A stretch of 54,094 bases of DNA from an uncultured Hungatella sp. (lineage in GTDB: Bacteria; Bacillota; Clostridia; Lachnospirales; Lachnospiraceae), in assembly GCA_910588505.1 (NCBI GenBank), contig CAJUPQ010000016.1:1-54094 (forward strand), given 5' to 3'. The notes under the pieces are model-generated. The model ran no database searches and was not told the origin of the DNA. It worked only from the letters and a program-made list of their open reading frames with translations. A program made the translations under genes and the position numbers. Shown piece after piece: positions 1-7,281 of the stretch (within the stretch, counting starts at the first letter, position 1; each line of letters opens with the position of its first letter).

Positions 1-620
1 ACCGGATTCAGTTGGATAAGATTGTCCTTGACAACCCGGAAAGCGGTGACTGGCTAATTGGCATGATGCCGGTTATCACCAATCTCTGGAAAGATAAAGT
101 GGTATATGCCTTAGTTACTGCGCCCAAAAACGGAAAAGGAAGCCGCCGTCTGTTCCTATGCACAGCAGATCCAAGAACCATTTCCTTTGACTGGGAGAAC
201 AGCTCTGACAAAACAACCTATTCCTATGGAGCAGAAAATGTCTTTTATCTGCCGCTGGCCTGGTATGGCCTGAGGTGGAACATTGAAGTTTCTTATTATG
301 AAGGGAAAACCTTCTGGTCAATGGAGGAATACCGGATCCGCAGTAAAGAAGGGATCGAACGGCTGGTGAATCTGATCAGCCTGTCCTATAGTGCCATGAC
401 CCTGCTTCCTTATAGTGATGAAACCTTTTCTGAATATCAGTCCGCCAGCGCCCAGGAAACCAAATACGAAATTGGTCAGCAAATCCAGTCAGATATAATT
501 TTATGCAGTTTCGGGAGATTTCTCGAAACTATTAAAAATTGTTCTGCTTTGATAAAGGTCGTAGAAGACTACATTTTATCAGGTTTTAGAAAATTTCAAA
601 AGTTGTAAACTGGTGTATAA
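1..620 (+). mobile_element. IS4-type insertion sequence, right end (left copy)
   Basis: The IS end is placed at about 613-620 because 563-620 is the same (56 of 58 bases) as the reverse complement of 54037-54094, and the two sequences stop matching immediately beyond position 620. The shared outer end reads TTATACACCAGTTTACAACT on the opposite strand, which is probably the terminal inverted repeat. The other IS end and any target duplication lie outside the window. Confidence 0.75.
3..608 (+). CDS. IS4-type transposase, C-terminal part (open at window start)
   Basis: This is the C-terminal third of a DDE transposase. The frame is open to the first base, so the real start lies outside the window. 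The stretch YGLRWNIEVSYYEGK matches the Y-(2)-R-(3)-E-(6)-K signature of the IS4 superfamily and carries the catalytic glutamate. The two catalytic aspartates are not in the window. The gene ends inside the terminal bases of its own IS (end near 620). The 3' end overlaps the convergent transposase ending at 586, showing this IS landed in or at the end of that gene. A second copy of the same IS end lies inverted at 54037-54094. The family call is firm; the exact IS name cannot be given. Confidence 0.85.
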   Translation, partial: RIQLDKIVLDNPESGDWLIGMMPVITNLWKDKVVYALVTAPKNGKGSRRLFLCTADPRTISFDWENSSDKTTYSYGAENVFYLPLAWYGLRWNIEVSYYEGKTFWSMEEYRIRSKEGIERLVNLISLSYSAMTLLPYSDETFSEYQSASAQETKYEIGQQIQSDIILCSFGRFLETIKNCSALIKVVEDYILSGFRKFQKL

Positions 621-2001
621 ACAGGAAAAAATATTTCCTCAAATGAGCCATGATTGCCGCCTCGGATACCCTCCCACGGGAAGGAGTTCTCTGGTAACGA
701 AGTTGATCGGATGACAGCTTTCCAACCGAGCAAATAGAAATCCCCTGGAGTATCCCCATAGCGATACAGGACTGGACCATGTGCATTTCAGTTGCCCGAA
801 CCGCTTTCAGGATAAGTCTCTGACTCCTTTCGTCTTTCACCCGCTCCAAGGGGTTAGGTTCCCCTGCCTTCTGATAATAGCTTAGCTTTGGCATATGCTT
901 TGACCAGAAGTGATAACAAAATGCCCCGATCTGCTGCTTTAACTCCCGAAACATACATTCGATTCGGAAACGATAGCTGTACAGACGGATGATGGACAGC
1001 GGTTCCAGCTCCAGGCTGGTGCTTGCTAAAATGCTTTGGATGCCATTCATTTCTACCAGGACAAAACGTAATTCCTGGTACAGCTTCTGCCCCCAAAGCA
1101 GGTTAATGCTGTAATAACGTATGGTTTCCTGTTTCCCATAAAGTTCCATCCGTGTCTCCAGAAACCGTTCCTTGTGGGAGGCAAACAATTCTTTCAGGTG
1201 GATGGCGGCTCCTTTTTTAGGAGGACGGCCCCTTCCAGGCTTTCTCGGGGCGGGCTTCTCATAGGCGGTACAGGATTTTTTTGCTTTCGTGACAATCTCC
1301 AGGCGGACGGGGCCGCTTCGGTTAAGGGCATTCAGTGCTTTAAGTGCGGGAACAGTAAGGAAATACCGATCCAGCAGAAGGAGACAGTCCCCGAAGGTCT
1401 GGGCGGCGCGGTAAGCATCCCCTATCACTTTAAGTACATGGGATGCAAGAGAAATGGGGGCTCCTTTCCATGTGTGGGCGCCCTGGAGGCCGTCATGAAG
1501 GCGGATGCTTAAGGGGACACAGGCCCAGGTTCCTGTATTCCCGGCCAGAATTCCAAGACCGCCGAACATATGTCCATGGATGTACTCCGGCTTGGCGGAA
1601 TTCTCAGACTCCTGGAAAAGCTTCTTTACCCCGGGCATGCGCCGTCCTTCCTTGGGCTGCTTGACCCCATCACCGACCAGGACATGAAATCCCCCTTCTT
1701 CATAGAGAGGGAAACTGTTTTTTATAACAGAGAACCAGCAGAGGCGGATGGAATCCAAAGACCAGGATGAGGCCCTGAAAAAGTGGATCAGGGAAGGATA
1801 GCAATCAGGAGAGAGAGCCAGGTCCCGGATGACGGAGGTAACGCCAAGCTTGTCTGAGCGGAGCATAAAGCCTATGGTAATGGTAACAAACCAGCGGAAG
1901 GATGCCTTCCGGGAGAAACAGGATTCAAACTGGCACAGGATTTTATCAATAAAATTCAGCATAATCGTATGGTAAACCACCAGAAAGTATGGTACACTCA
2001 T
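586..2001 (-). CDS. IS4-type transposase, C-terminus overwritten by the neighbouring IS
   Basis: This 471-residue DDE transposase is of a different type from the one at the window start. Catalytic residues are visible: Asp111 in LVGDGVKQP, Asp211 in LLLLDRYFL and Glu348 in YSYRFRIECMFRELK, which fits the Y-(2)-R-(3)-E-(6)-K signature. A Pro/Lys/Gly-rich loop near residues 250-265 separates the second Asp from the Glu region. The last nine codons are read from the end of the IS at 1-620, so the native C-terminus has been replaced. The catalytic core is complete, but whether the protein is still active is unknown. The start at 2001 is the first Met; Met14 is an alternative. A long hairpin lies just upstream at 2008-2086. 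Confidence 0.8.
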   Translation of the reverse strand: MSVPYFLVVYHTIMLNFIDKILCQFESCFSRKASFRWFVTITIGFMLRSDKLGVTSVIRDLALSPDCYPSLIHFFRASSWSLDSIRLCWFSVIKNSFPLYEEGGFHVLVGDGVKQPKEGRRMPGVKKLFQESENSAKPEYIHGHMFGGLGILAGNTGTWACVPLSIRLHDGLQGAHTWKGAPISLASHVLKVIGDAYRAAQTFGDCLLLLDRYFLTVPALKALNALNRSGPVRLEIVTKAKKSCTAYEKPAPRKPGRGRPPKKGAAIHLKELFASHKERFLETRMELYGKQETIRYYSINLLWGQKLYQELRFVLVEMNGIQSILASTSLELEPLSIIRLYSYRFRIECMFRELKQQIGAFCYHFWSKHMPKLSYYQKAGEPNPLERVKDERSQRLILKAVRATEMHMVQSCIAMGILQGISICSVGKLSSDQLRYQRTPSRGRVSEAAIMAHLRKYFFLFIHQFTTFEIF

Positions 2002-2007
2002 ACATAG

Positions 2008-2086
2008 AATAGCTCTTCTTGGTGGTTTGTATCTTTCGTAAGTTTAGCAACTTAAAGATACCATAAATCCATACGGAAGAGTTATT
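2008..2086. repeat. Long hairpin upstream of the transposase
   Basis: Outer arms AATAGCTCTTC (2008-2018) and GAAGAGTTATT (2076-2086) pair over 11 bases with one G-T pair. Inner arms GTATCTTT (2029-2036) and AAAGATAC (2054-2061), then AAGTT/AACTT, complete the stem around a TAGC loop. It may be the IS terminus or a structure limiting transposase expression; which one cannot be told here. Confidence 0.55.
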
Positions 2087-2124
2087 TTTTTACAAAGAAC
2101 TTATTACTCTCAAGATTGTCTGTA

Positions 2125-2722
2125 TAATGGGGTTAAAACCCTCGCCTTCTAGGCGAAACCTTTAGGTCAACCCCATACCTCAAAGTTTAGAAAAAAGAAA
2201 AACAGAGATACTAAACTTGAGGTGAAAAAATGGAGAATTATAGAAAGACAGCGCATTGTACGTATGATATAAAGTACCATATAGTATGGATAACAAAATA
2301 CAGAAAGCCTGTGCTGACGGGAAAGATTGCATTAAGGACAAGAGAATTGATCCGGAGGGTATGTCAGACAAATGATGTAGAAATACTGGCAGGGCATGTA
2401 GGAAAGGACCATATCCATCTACTGGTATCGGTGCCACCGCATATATCAGCCAGTAAGCTGGTGCAGTATATGAAAGGCTGCAGTTCACGAAAGCTGCAGA
2501 TGGAATATAAAGAGTTAAACAAGGAATTTTGGGGAAGGCATTTGTGGGCAAGAGGATACTTTGTGGCGAGCAGCGGAAATGTAACGGACGAAATCATACA
2601 AGAATATATACAAAATCAGGATTTAGAAGAACGACGCAAGAGCGATAACTTTGAGGTAGGACAACTTTAGGCGGCTTTCAGACGCTATTTTAAACCCACC
2701 GGCTTCTAGCCGGTGGTGGTTT
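2125..2722 (+). mobile_element. IS200-type element (tnpA only)
   Basis: The element is bounded by two subterminal hairpins that share the loop TTCTA. The left one is TCGCC/GGCGA at 2142-2156, inside an outer GGGGTT/AACCCC pairing (2129-2134 with 2169-2174). The right one is CCACCGGC/GCCGGTGG at 2696-2716. Imperfect hairpins with a shared loop near both ends are typical of IS200/IS605 elements, which move as single strands and make no target duplication. There is no tnpB. Exact cleavage points cannot be set from sequence alone. The element lies just upstream of an agrB remnant and probably caused its truncation. Confidence 0.8.
2230..2670 (+). CDS. tnpA: IS200/IS605-family Y1 transposase TnpA
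   Basis: This single-strand DNA transposase is 146 residues long, a normal size for the family. The metal-binding HUH motif is His61-Ile-His63 in KDHIHLLVSVPP. The nucleophilic tyrosine is Tyr126 in EIIQEYIQNQ, in the C-terminal helix as expected. The ATG is preceded by GAGGTGAAAAA, giving a usable ribosome binding site. The gene fills the space between the two terminal hairpins, so the element looks intact and potentially mobile. Confidence 0.95.
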   Translation: MENYRKTAHCTYDIKYHIVWITKYRKPVLTGKIALRTRELIRRVCQTNDVEILAGHVGKDHIHLLVSVPPHISASKLVQYMKGCSSRKLQMEYKELNKEFWGRHLWARGYFVASSGNVTDEIIQEYIQNQDLEERRKSDNFEVGQL

Positions 2723-2799
2723 AGTTTCATTAACCTGCATGGCTTGTATAGTTTTTTCTAAGTACATATCATCATATGCTGCAGATGTAGTAAAAGTAG

Positions 2800-3075
2800 G
2801 GGGGGTTTTTAGCGGCAGATATATGGCTGGGAATAAATATTTTTCGAAAAGCTCCGATAGCAGACAGCAATCGTCAAGCCAGTACGGAAGAAAAAATTGT
2901 GTATAGAAGAAAGAGCATTCAGATTTATATATTTTGGAGTGGTGTAGGAATTATCTTATGGGGATTGGGACAGGCAAGGATGCAGTCCTGCCTTATAAGC
3001 ACATTCATAGCTGTATCAATACTTATGATTCAAGGAAAAGGAGGTAACAAGAGAGATGAAAAAGAAGGGACTTGA
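2800..3075 (+). pseudogene. agrB-like peptide-processing protease, C-terminal remnant
   Basis: The open frame begins after an in-frame TAG at 2797. It reads ...FRKAPIADSNRQ, then a charged stretch, then two hydrophobic segments (YIFWSGVGIILWGL and TFIAVSILMIQG) and a basic tail. This matches the end of AgrB membrane proteases, where a WAP(V/I)-(D)-N-(K/R)-type segment is followed by the last transmembrane pair. The N-terminal half with the catalytic His and Cys is absent, and the IS200-type element lies directly upstream. The stop overlaps the start of the agrD-like gene by 20 bases, the usual agrB-agrD arrangement. It cannot be functional as it stands. Confidence 0.6.
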
Positions 3076-3187
3076 ACTGTTGGCGAAAGTTGCAGCGAAT
3101 GCGGCCAGGAGAGCGGACGGAAGGATATCCGAGTTTGGCCTGCATCAGCCGAAAAGGCCTGAAAAGATGAGAAGGGAAAAGCAGTAG
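3056..3187 (+). CDS. agrD: AgrD-like cyclic lactone autoinducer precursor
   Basis: This 43-residue peptide is typical of AgrD precursors. It has a basic start with an amphipathic helix (MKKKGLELLAKVAANAA), a short core with Ser and aromatic residues (ISEFGLHQPK), and a charged tail (RPEKMRREK). The QPK-x-P segment after the core is a hallmark of clostridial AgrD peptides. In this family AgrB cuts the precursor and closes a (thio)lactone ring; here Ser25 would be the ring residue. The gene has a strong AAGGAGG site 8 bases before the ATG and overlaps the agrB remnant. Because agrB is truncated, maturation would need another AgrB. No agrC is present nearby. Confidence 0.7.
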   Translation: MKKKGLELLAKVAANAARRADGRISEFGLHQPKRPEKMRREKQ

Positions 3188-3211
3188 GAACAGGAAGACA
3201 AGAAGTAACGG

Positions 3212-3268
3212 GCCGCAGCAATCCTGCAGTATAAGGATGTGTCTGATGGCTCGTTTGTCGTAGTGTAA
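3212..3268 (+). pseudogene. Short decayed coding relic, related to 5547-5608
   Basis: Allowing one base insertion, this reads VTGRSNPAV-KDVSDGSFVVV. That parallels ITGYGSPMMKDISDSQFLV encoded at about 5547-5608. The two DNA segments share TAACGGGC and many positions after it. The parent gene was not recognised. Confidence 0.35.
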
Positions 3269-3372
3269 AGAAAAACTTATTATTGTCTGTTTTTATGGCA
3301 CCAGTTTACAACTCAAATAGCAAGATATAGAAAGTGAGCAAATTACATTGTGGTATTTAAGGAGGAATTGTT

Positions 3373-4506
3373 TTGAAAAAGAGAAGGATTGCTTTTATAA
3401 CAGTTTGCATCTTATTGATAAATTGCTTTATCTCTAATGCAGCTTGGTTTTATCCGCCAGGAACAGATGAACCTGTGGAGGGGATTGTTACGGATTCGTA
3501 TCCAAACGTCAATTCAAGAGTCGTCAACGCTTCCGGTTCGTGGCAACATGATGCAACAGGATGGTGGTGGCAATATAGTGATGGTAGTTATGCTATTAAT
3601 AAATGGGAATGTATAGATAATCATTGGTATTTTTTTAATTCTGATGGCTATATGCTGGTAGGATGGCAGAATATAAATTCAGAGTGGTTTTATTTAGAAC
3701 CACATGGGAATTCTACCTTTCCTGCAGGCGCTATGGCTAAAGGTTGGCTGAATCTTAACGGCTTTAGTTACTATCTGTATTTGGAAAAAACAGGGCAAAA
3801 TCCTATGGGGTCAATGGCTAAAGGATGGATTAACATTGGAGGAGAGCAATTTCATTTAGATGAGACTACAGGACGTCTTATTGAGGGAGAGGCTATTACA
3901 TTAGGTGTTAATGTTTATACGGATTCAACATTTCGTAAAGAATTTTCAGGCGTAATGACGGTGGATGAACTATTTAGAATAGTTGGAATTCCTTTTGAAA
4001 AAACCTGGAATCTTCTTTTGGATATTGATGAATATCATTCAAGTGGGTTATCTATTGATTTATGTACTCAGGCAGCATCTAAACTTTGTAGCTGTGTTCC
4101 GGATGTCAATTGCAGCGATTCAACAAACACTGAATACCATCATAAAAACTCTTTGAAATTGGTAAATGAATTGAAAAACAATTATCCAGCCGGATATTAC
4201 TTGGAGGTGGGATTAGGCGGGAGCAAATTAATGTGTCGTTATAATCAAAAGGCGCATCATACTAATTATGGGATAACCATAGATAAACAATACACATATT
4301 GTGGAACCGATAAGAATAACGTGTCTCATACTATACGTGTAATTCAACATGAAATGTCACATATGTTTGGTTGTAAGGATACACATAGTCAAGCCCTATG
4401 CACTATGAATGGTGGATTTGATGCTTGGCCATTATATACAGAAAATATATGGTGTCAAGATTGTCGAAACGGTATTTTTATAAGAAGTAGTCATCAGGGA
4501 AAATAA
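3373..4506 (+). CDS. Secreted metzincin-like zinc protease with cell-wall-binding repeats
   Basis: The 377-residue protein starts at TTG, 6 bases after GGAGGA. It has a signal peptide (about residues 1-23, cleaved near SNA-A). Residues ~55-170 hold tryptophan/glycine-rich repeats of the choline-binding type (DATGWWWQYSDGSYA, DGYMLVGWQNI, AMAKGWLNLNG, SMAKGWINIGG) that anchor proteins to the cell wall. The C-terminal domain carries His326-Glu-x-x-His330-x-x-Gly333-x-x-Asp336 (HEMSHMFGCKD). This is the metzincin zinc motif with Asp as third ligand, as in snapalysin. Met345 in CTMNGG could be the Met-turn. Several cysteines suggest disulfides. The substrate is unknown. It is probably a surface protease, and its DNA is more AT-rich than the region after 20 kb, suggesting transfer. 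Confidence 0.75.
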   Translation: MKKRRIAFITVCILLINCFISNAAWFYPPGTDEPVEGIVTDSYPNVNSRVVNASGSWQHDATGWWWQYSDGSYAINKWECIDNHWYFFNSDGYMLVGWQNINSEWFYLEPHGNSTFPAGAMAKGWLNLNGFSYYLYLEKTGQNPMGSMAKGWINIGGEQFHLDETTGRLIEGEAITLGVNVYTDSTFRKEFSGVMTVDELFRIVGIPFEKTWNLLLDIDEYHSSGLSIDLCTQAASKLCSCVPDVNCSDSTNTEYHHKNSLKLVNELKNNYPAGYYLEVGLGGSKLMCRYNQKAHHTNYGITIDKQYTYCGTDKNNVSHTIRVIQHEMSHMFGCKDTHSQALCTMNGGFDAWPLYTENIWCQDCRNGIFIRSSHQGK

Positions 4507-4533
4507 ACTATTAAAAATAAGCAAGAAGGAGTT

Positions 4534-5154
4534 ATGGGCATGAAAAGGGGAACAATAATCATATGCATTTTACTATGTATGGGATTGGCAGGGTGTAGAA
4601 ATAATAGTGGAGCTGCTTTATCAGAGACAGTTCAGAGAGTTAATAATGGATATACCAATTTAGAGACACTTCAAGAAAGAGATGAAGTTATAATGGAATC
4701 CATGGCAAATCAGGAATATGATTCTTTAGATGATTTTTTGAAAAGCAATAATGAATCTGTTGTAGCATTGAATTTACAAACTTCCAGTATGGGGATTGCT
4801 TCGGATTCAAATGCGACATCATTTTCTGCTAAGGATACAAATGTTTCTGTGTCAGATAGTTTTGTATTCGTAACATATGAGTGTACATCTGGAGATGACA
4901 TATTTAAAGTAGTATTAGCAACGTGTAAGTATGAAAATGGATTAGAACAATTGAATTATGTGATAGATACGAATCCGGGTGTTTTTAGCGAGGAAGACCT
5001 TGGTGGAGTTACGGTATATTATGGTCCAGGATCAGAATATGATTGGTTTGATTCATATACAATGATAATTAATGATAAAATATTTATAATCGATATAGAA
5101 AAGGATTATACTCAACATATTGAAGAAGTTTTGACAAATCTTGTATTACAGTAA
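4534..5154 (+). CDS. Putative lipoprotein of unknown function
   Basis: This 206-residue protein has a lipoprotein signal: a basic start, a hydrophobic run and a lipobox LAGC, so Cys21 would carry the lipid. The start may be the ATG at 4534 or the one at 4540; AGAAGGAG lies upstream of both. The mature part is acidic, rich in Ser/Asn/Asp and low in Lys/Arg, and probably forms a small extracellular beta-rich domain after a helical segment. No known domain was recognised. It follows the metzincin-like gene by 27 bases in the same direction, so the two are probably cotranscribed. A role as partner or self-protection factor of the protease is only a guess from position. Confidence 0.7.
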   Translation: MGMKRGTIIICILLCMGLAGCRNNSGAALSETVQRVNNGYTNLETLQERDEVIMESMANQEYDSLDDFLKSNNESVVALNLQTSSMGIASDSNATSFSAKDTNVSVSDSFVFVTYECTSGDDIFKVVLATCKYENGLEQLNYVIDTNPGVFSEEDLGGVTVYYGPGSEYDWFDSYTMIINDKIFIIDIEKDYTQHIEEVLTNLVLQ

Positions 5155-5216
5155 TTGATGATAAAAATATGTATTATCATAAGTATCAGAATGGATATGA
5201 ATTAGATAAATTGGTG

Positions 5217-5383
5217 CTAGAGCGTGTTTGAAAATTCGTTCCTGTCATCTGCACGCCCCCCTTTGTGGCATATTTACCCCTCATTTGGTCAACGTAGCCC
5301 CGCTACGCCTCCCTCATTCGGGTCAAATCTCCCACGAATTGTGACGCACATCTGCCAGAAAGCAATTTTCAAACACGCTCTAG
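5217..5383. repeat. Foldback (MITE-like) repeat, copy 1
   Basis: This 167-bp element begins and ends with perfect 20-base inverted ends (starting CTAGAGCGTGTTTGAAAATT) and is an imperfect palindrome along its whole length. A second copy in the same orientation lies at 19187-19350. It contains no open frame. It looks like a non-autonomous element that folds into one long hairpin. Confidence 0.8.
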
Positions 5384-5546
5384 CGGAATCGGAGGGATAA
5401 GGAAAATAAAGTTTTTTAGGATAAATGCTTGTCTTGGAATAGTGAAATTATGAGCGGGAACTATTGTATGGAAAAAGTTGCGCCATAATTGAATGGCCAA
5501 TTTGAACTGAATCATTTAAGAACCCCAAAAATTGATAAGGACGAGA

Positions 5547-5608
5547 GAATAACGGGCTATGGAAGTCCTATGATGAAGGATATATCTGATAGCCAGTTTC
5601 TCGTGTAA
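5547..5608 (+). pseudogene. Short coding relic ending ITGYGSPMMKDISDSQFLV
   Basis: A frame open from about 5494 (after a TAA) encodes a polar peptide ending at TAA 5606-5608. No ribosome binding site or convincing start is seen. The last 19 residues resemble the relic at 3212-3268 downstream of agrD. It probably represents the tail of a gene that was duplicated and lost. The identity is unknown. Confidence 0.35.
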
Positions 5609-5685
5609 TACAAGGTATTATATTTATATATTAGTTTCCCAACTATTCAGATTTACAGGACACCGAATAAAGAGCAGGAGAAAAT

Positions 5686-6099
5686 ATGATTATTAAACAT
5701 TGTGCCATAAGCAAGGCAGATGGGGTGCTGATAGTAGGCTATGCTGTACGGCAGGAAGAAAATTTTTTTATATATCAGGAAAATGGGGGACGAATTCAGG
5801 TTATAGGCGGATCTGTCTTTCCACTCGTTGATAAATATGAGAGAGCGGGAGAGGCTGGTTCAGATTTGGATGAAGTTTCCGGAATACCAGTAAGTAATCT
5901 TGGTTTAGGTGAATACATCACAAATAATTTTATGGCAAAAGGAGCGATATATTTAGAAGACTTACAAACGTGGACAGACAAAGATTACAATGAGATTAGA
6001 GGACTGGGAAAAGTAAGAAAACGAAGAGTCAAGGAAGTGCTAGAGCAACACCATTTAGCCTTTAACGGAACCTGTGCCACAGAAGGAGAACGAAAATGA
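5686..6099 (+). CDS. Hypothetical protein with helix-hairpin-helix-like C-terminus
   Basis: This 137-residue protein has a clear start (AGCAGGAGAA before ATG 5686). The N-terminal ~60 residues look like alternating beta strands (GVLIVGYAVRQ, NFFIYQENGG, RIQVIGGSVFPLV). The C-terminal part (YLEDLQTW...YNEIRGLGKVRKRRVKEVL) has the pattern L-x-D-L..I-x-G-L-G-K..R..E-x-L of helix-hairpin-helix folds, as in the C-terminal domain of RNA polymerase alpha. Nucleic-acid binding is therefore plausible but unproven. Its TGA overlaps the ATG of the next gene (ATGA), so the truncated response regulator is translationally coupled to it. Confidence 0.6.
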   Translation: MIIKHCAISKADGVLIVGYAVRQEENFFIYQENGGRIQVIGGSVFPLVDKYERAGEAGSDLDEVSGIPVSNLGLGEYITNNFMAKGAIYLEDLQTWTDKDYNEIRGLGKVRKRRVKEVLEQHHLAFNGTCATEGERK

Positions 6100-6404
6100 T
6101 AAAGGTTGGCATTTGTGATGATGACTTAGAAGAACACAGGCGTCTTATCAGAGAAATTGAAAATGGTGTGAACACAATAGGCGTTAGCGAGAAATTAGAT
6201 ATTCGATTATTTACTAATGGGAAGGAACTTATAGAGGGAGAACAGAAAGAGGGATTTGATTTAGTGTTTTTGGATATTGTAACGCCTTTATGTGACGGAT
6301 TTAAAGTTGCCGCAGAGTTGAATGCAAAGGAGAATCATCCACATAAAAAGAAAATTGATGATGAGATGGCTCAATACAGAAAAATAATTCAAAGGAAATG
6401 GTAA
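6096..6404 (+). pseudogene. Response regulator receiver, truncated (AgrA/LytTR-like)
   Basis: The first ~80 residues form a receiver domain: acidic pocket Asp8-Asp9-Asp10, phospho-acceptor Asp60 in LVFLDIVTP, and CDGF after it. The N-terminal style (IGICDDD, HRRLIREIE) is that of LytTR-type regulators such as AgrA. After about residue 80 the sequence turns into an unrelated charged tail (HPHKKKIDDEMAQ...). The second half of the receiver, with its conserved Thr and Lys, and the DNA-binding domain are missing. Full members have about 240 residues. It may be a remnant of the same agr system as the agrBD pieces at 2.8-3.2 kb. Function is unlikely. Confidence 0.7.
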
Positions 6405-6490
6405 GTAATCTTTAAGGTTGAATGATGCTATTTAATTAGAAAGCTGAATGAAATTTGTAAGCAATATTTTAAAGCTAGGAGAGATATAAA

Positions 6491-6904
6491 ATGTCTAATA
6501 AAAAAATAACATGTTACGTAGGGATACTATGTATATTATTTTTGGTGTTAGGTGTTAATATTAAAATAAATAGAGATAGAGAACTTTCTAATTATAAAAC
6601 TGAGTTAAAAAAACGTGTGGTAGAATGCAATGACTGTTCTGAAGAGGAAAAACAAGTCTTTTTTATCGCAATTGACCATATAAGAAACCCAGAGAGTATT
6701 ATTGATGATAGTCGTATTTGCGTATATCGCTTGTCACAAGTTTTTTCTTCGGAGGATGATTTGGGTATGGACCCAGAAACAGGAAGAAAGATAAAATTAA
6801 ATGATTGGCGAGTAGATATAGGTGATATTTCTAGGCATGGGAATTTTTCGGTAATTATAGATGGCGATACTTTGGAATTTATAATGCAGATACTCATAGC
6901 TTAG
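6491..6904 (+). CDS. Membrane-anchored hypothetical protein
   Basis: This 137-residue protein has a single N-terminal membrane segment (about residues 7-24, CYVGILCILFLVLGVNI) preceded by lysines, which predicts an outward-facing soluble domain. A Cys-x-x-Cys pair (ECNDCSEEEK) lies near residue 46. The rest is acidic with no recognised motif. GGAGAGAT precedes the ATG. Base composition is AT-rich like the neighbouring genes. The function is unknown. Confidence 0.6.
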   Translation: MSNKKITCYVGILCILFLVLGVNIKINRDRELSNYKTELKKRVVECNDCSEEEKQVFFIAIDHIRNPESIIDDSRICVYRLSQVFSSEDDLGMDPETGRKIKLNDWRVDIGDISRHGNFSVIIDGDTLEFIMQILIA

Positions 6905-7281
6905 AGTAGGAAACAAACGCTTCCTAACATCGTAAAGTATAATGTATATTTTCAATAAATAAAGAGGGGTTTAAAGGCATTCTAAAGAACAGCAATAAAT
7001 AATTAGTGATTCCTCAATATCAGGGGAAAACTATTGCAAAGAAGAATTGCTGTAACTATTTACAAACGAATATTAGAACCGGGGCGAAACAAAGATGCTG
7101 AATGTTGGACAGACAGGTCTTTATTTCGTCCCGTTTTTGCTTTTATAGTTTTATTGTGTGGGAAGGCAGCTGCAGGAGTTAAACAGCTGCCTTTTCGCAT
7201 ATCAGATTCATGCAGAAGAGCGCCTCCGACCAGGTTTGAACTTTATGGCATCCGTTAAATAAGTTCAAACCGGGAGGAGAT
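6905..7281. other. Intergenic stretch with three stacked hairpins
   Basis: No convincing gene was seen. Three hairpins follow one another. The first pairs an imperfect CGGGGCGAAACAAAG (about 7079-7093) with CTTTATTTCGTCCCG (about 7120-7134). The second is GGCAGCTG/CAGCTGCC ending in TTTT (about 7166-7196) and looks like a terminator. The third pairs GGTTTGAACTT (7233-7243) with AAGTTCAAACC (7261-7271) perfectly and ends at the ribosome binding site of the next gene, so it could affect its translation. Confidence 0.55.

Noticed and set aside
7034..7258. Open frame of 74 codons
   Set aside because: No ribosome binding site, it covers two hairpins, and the sequence is not protein-like. It is treated as intergenic.
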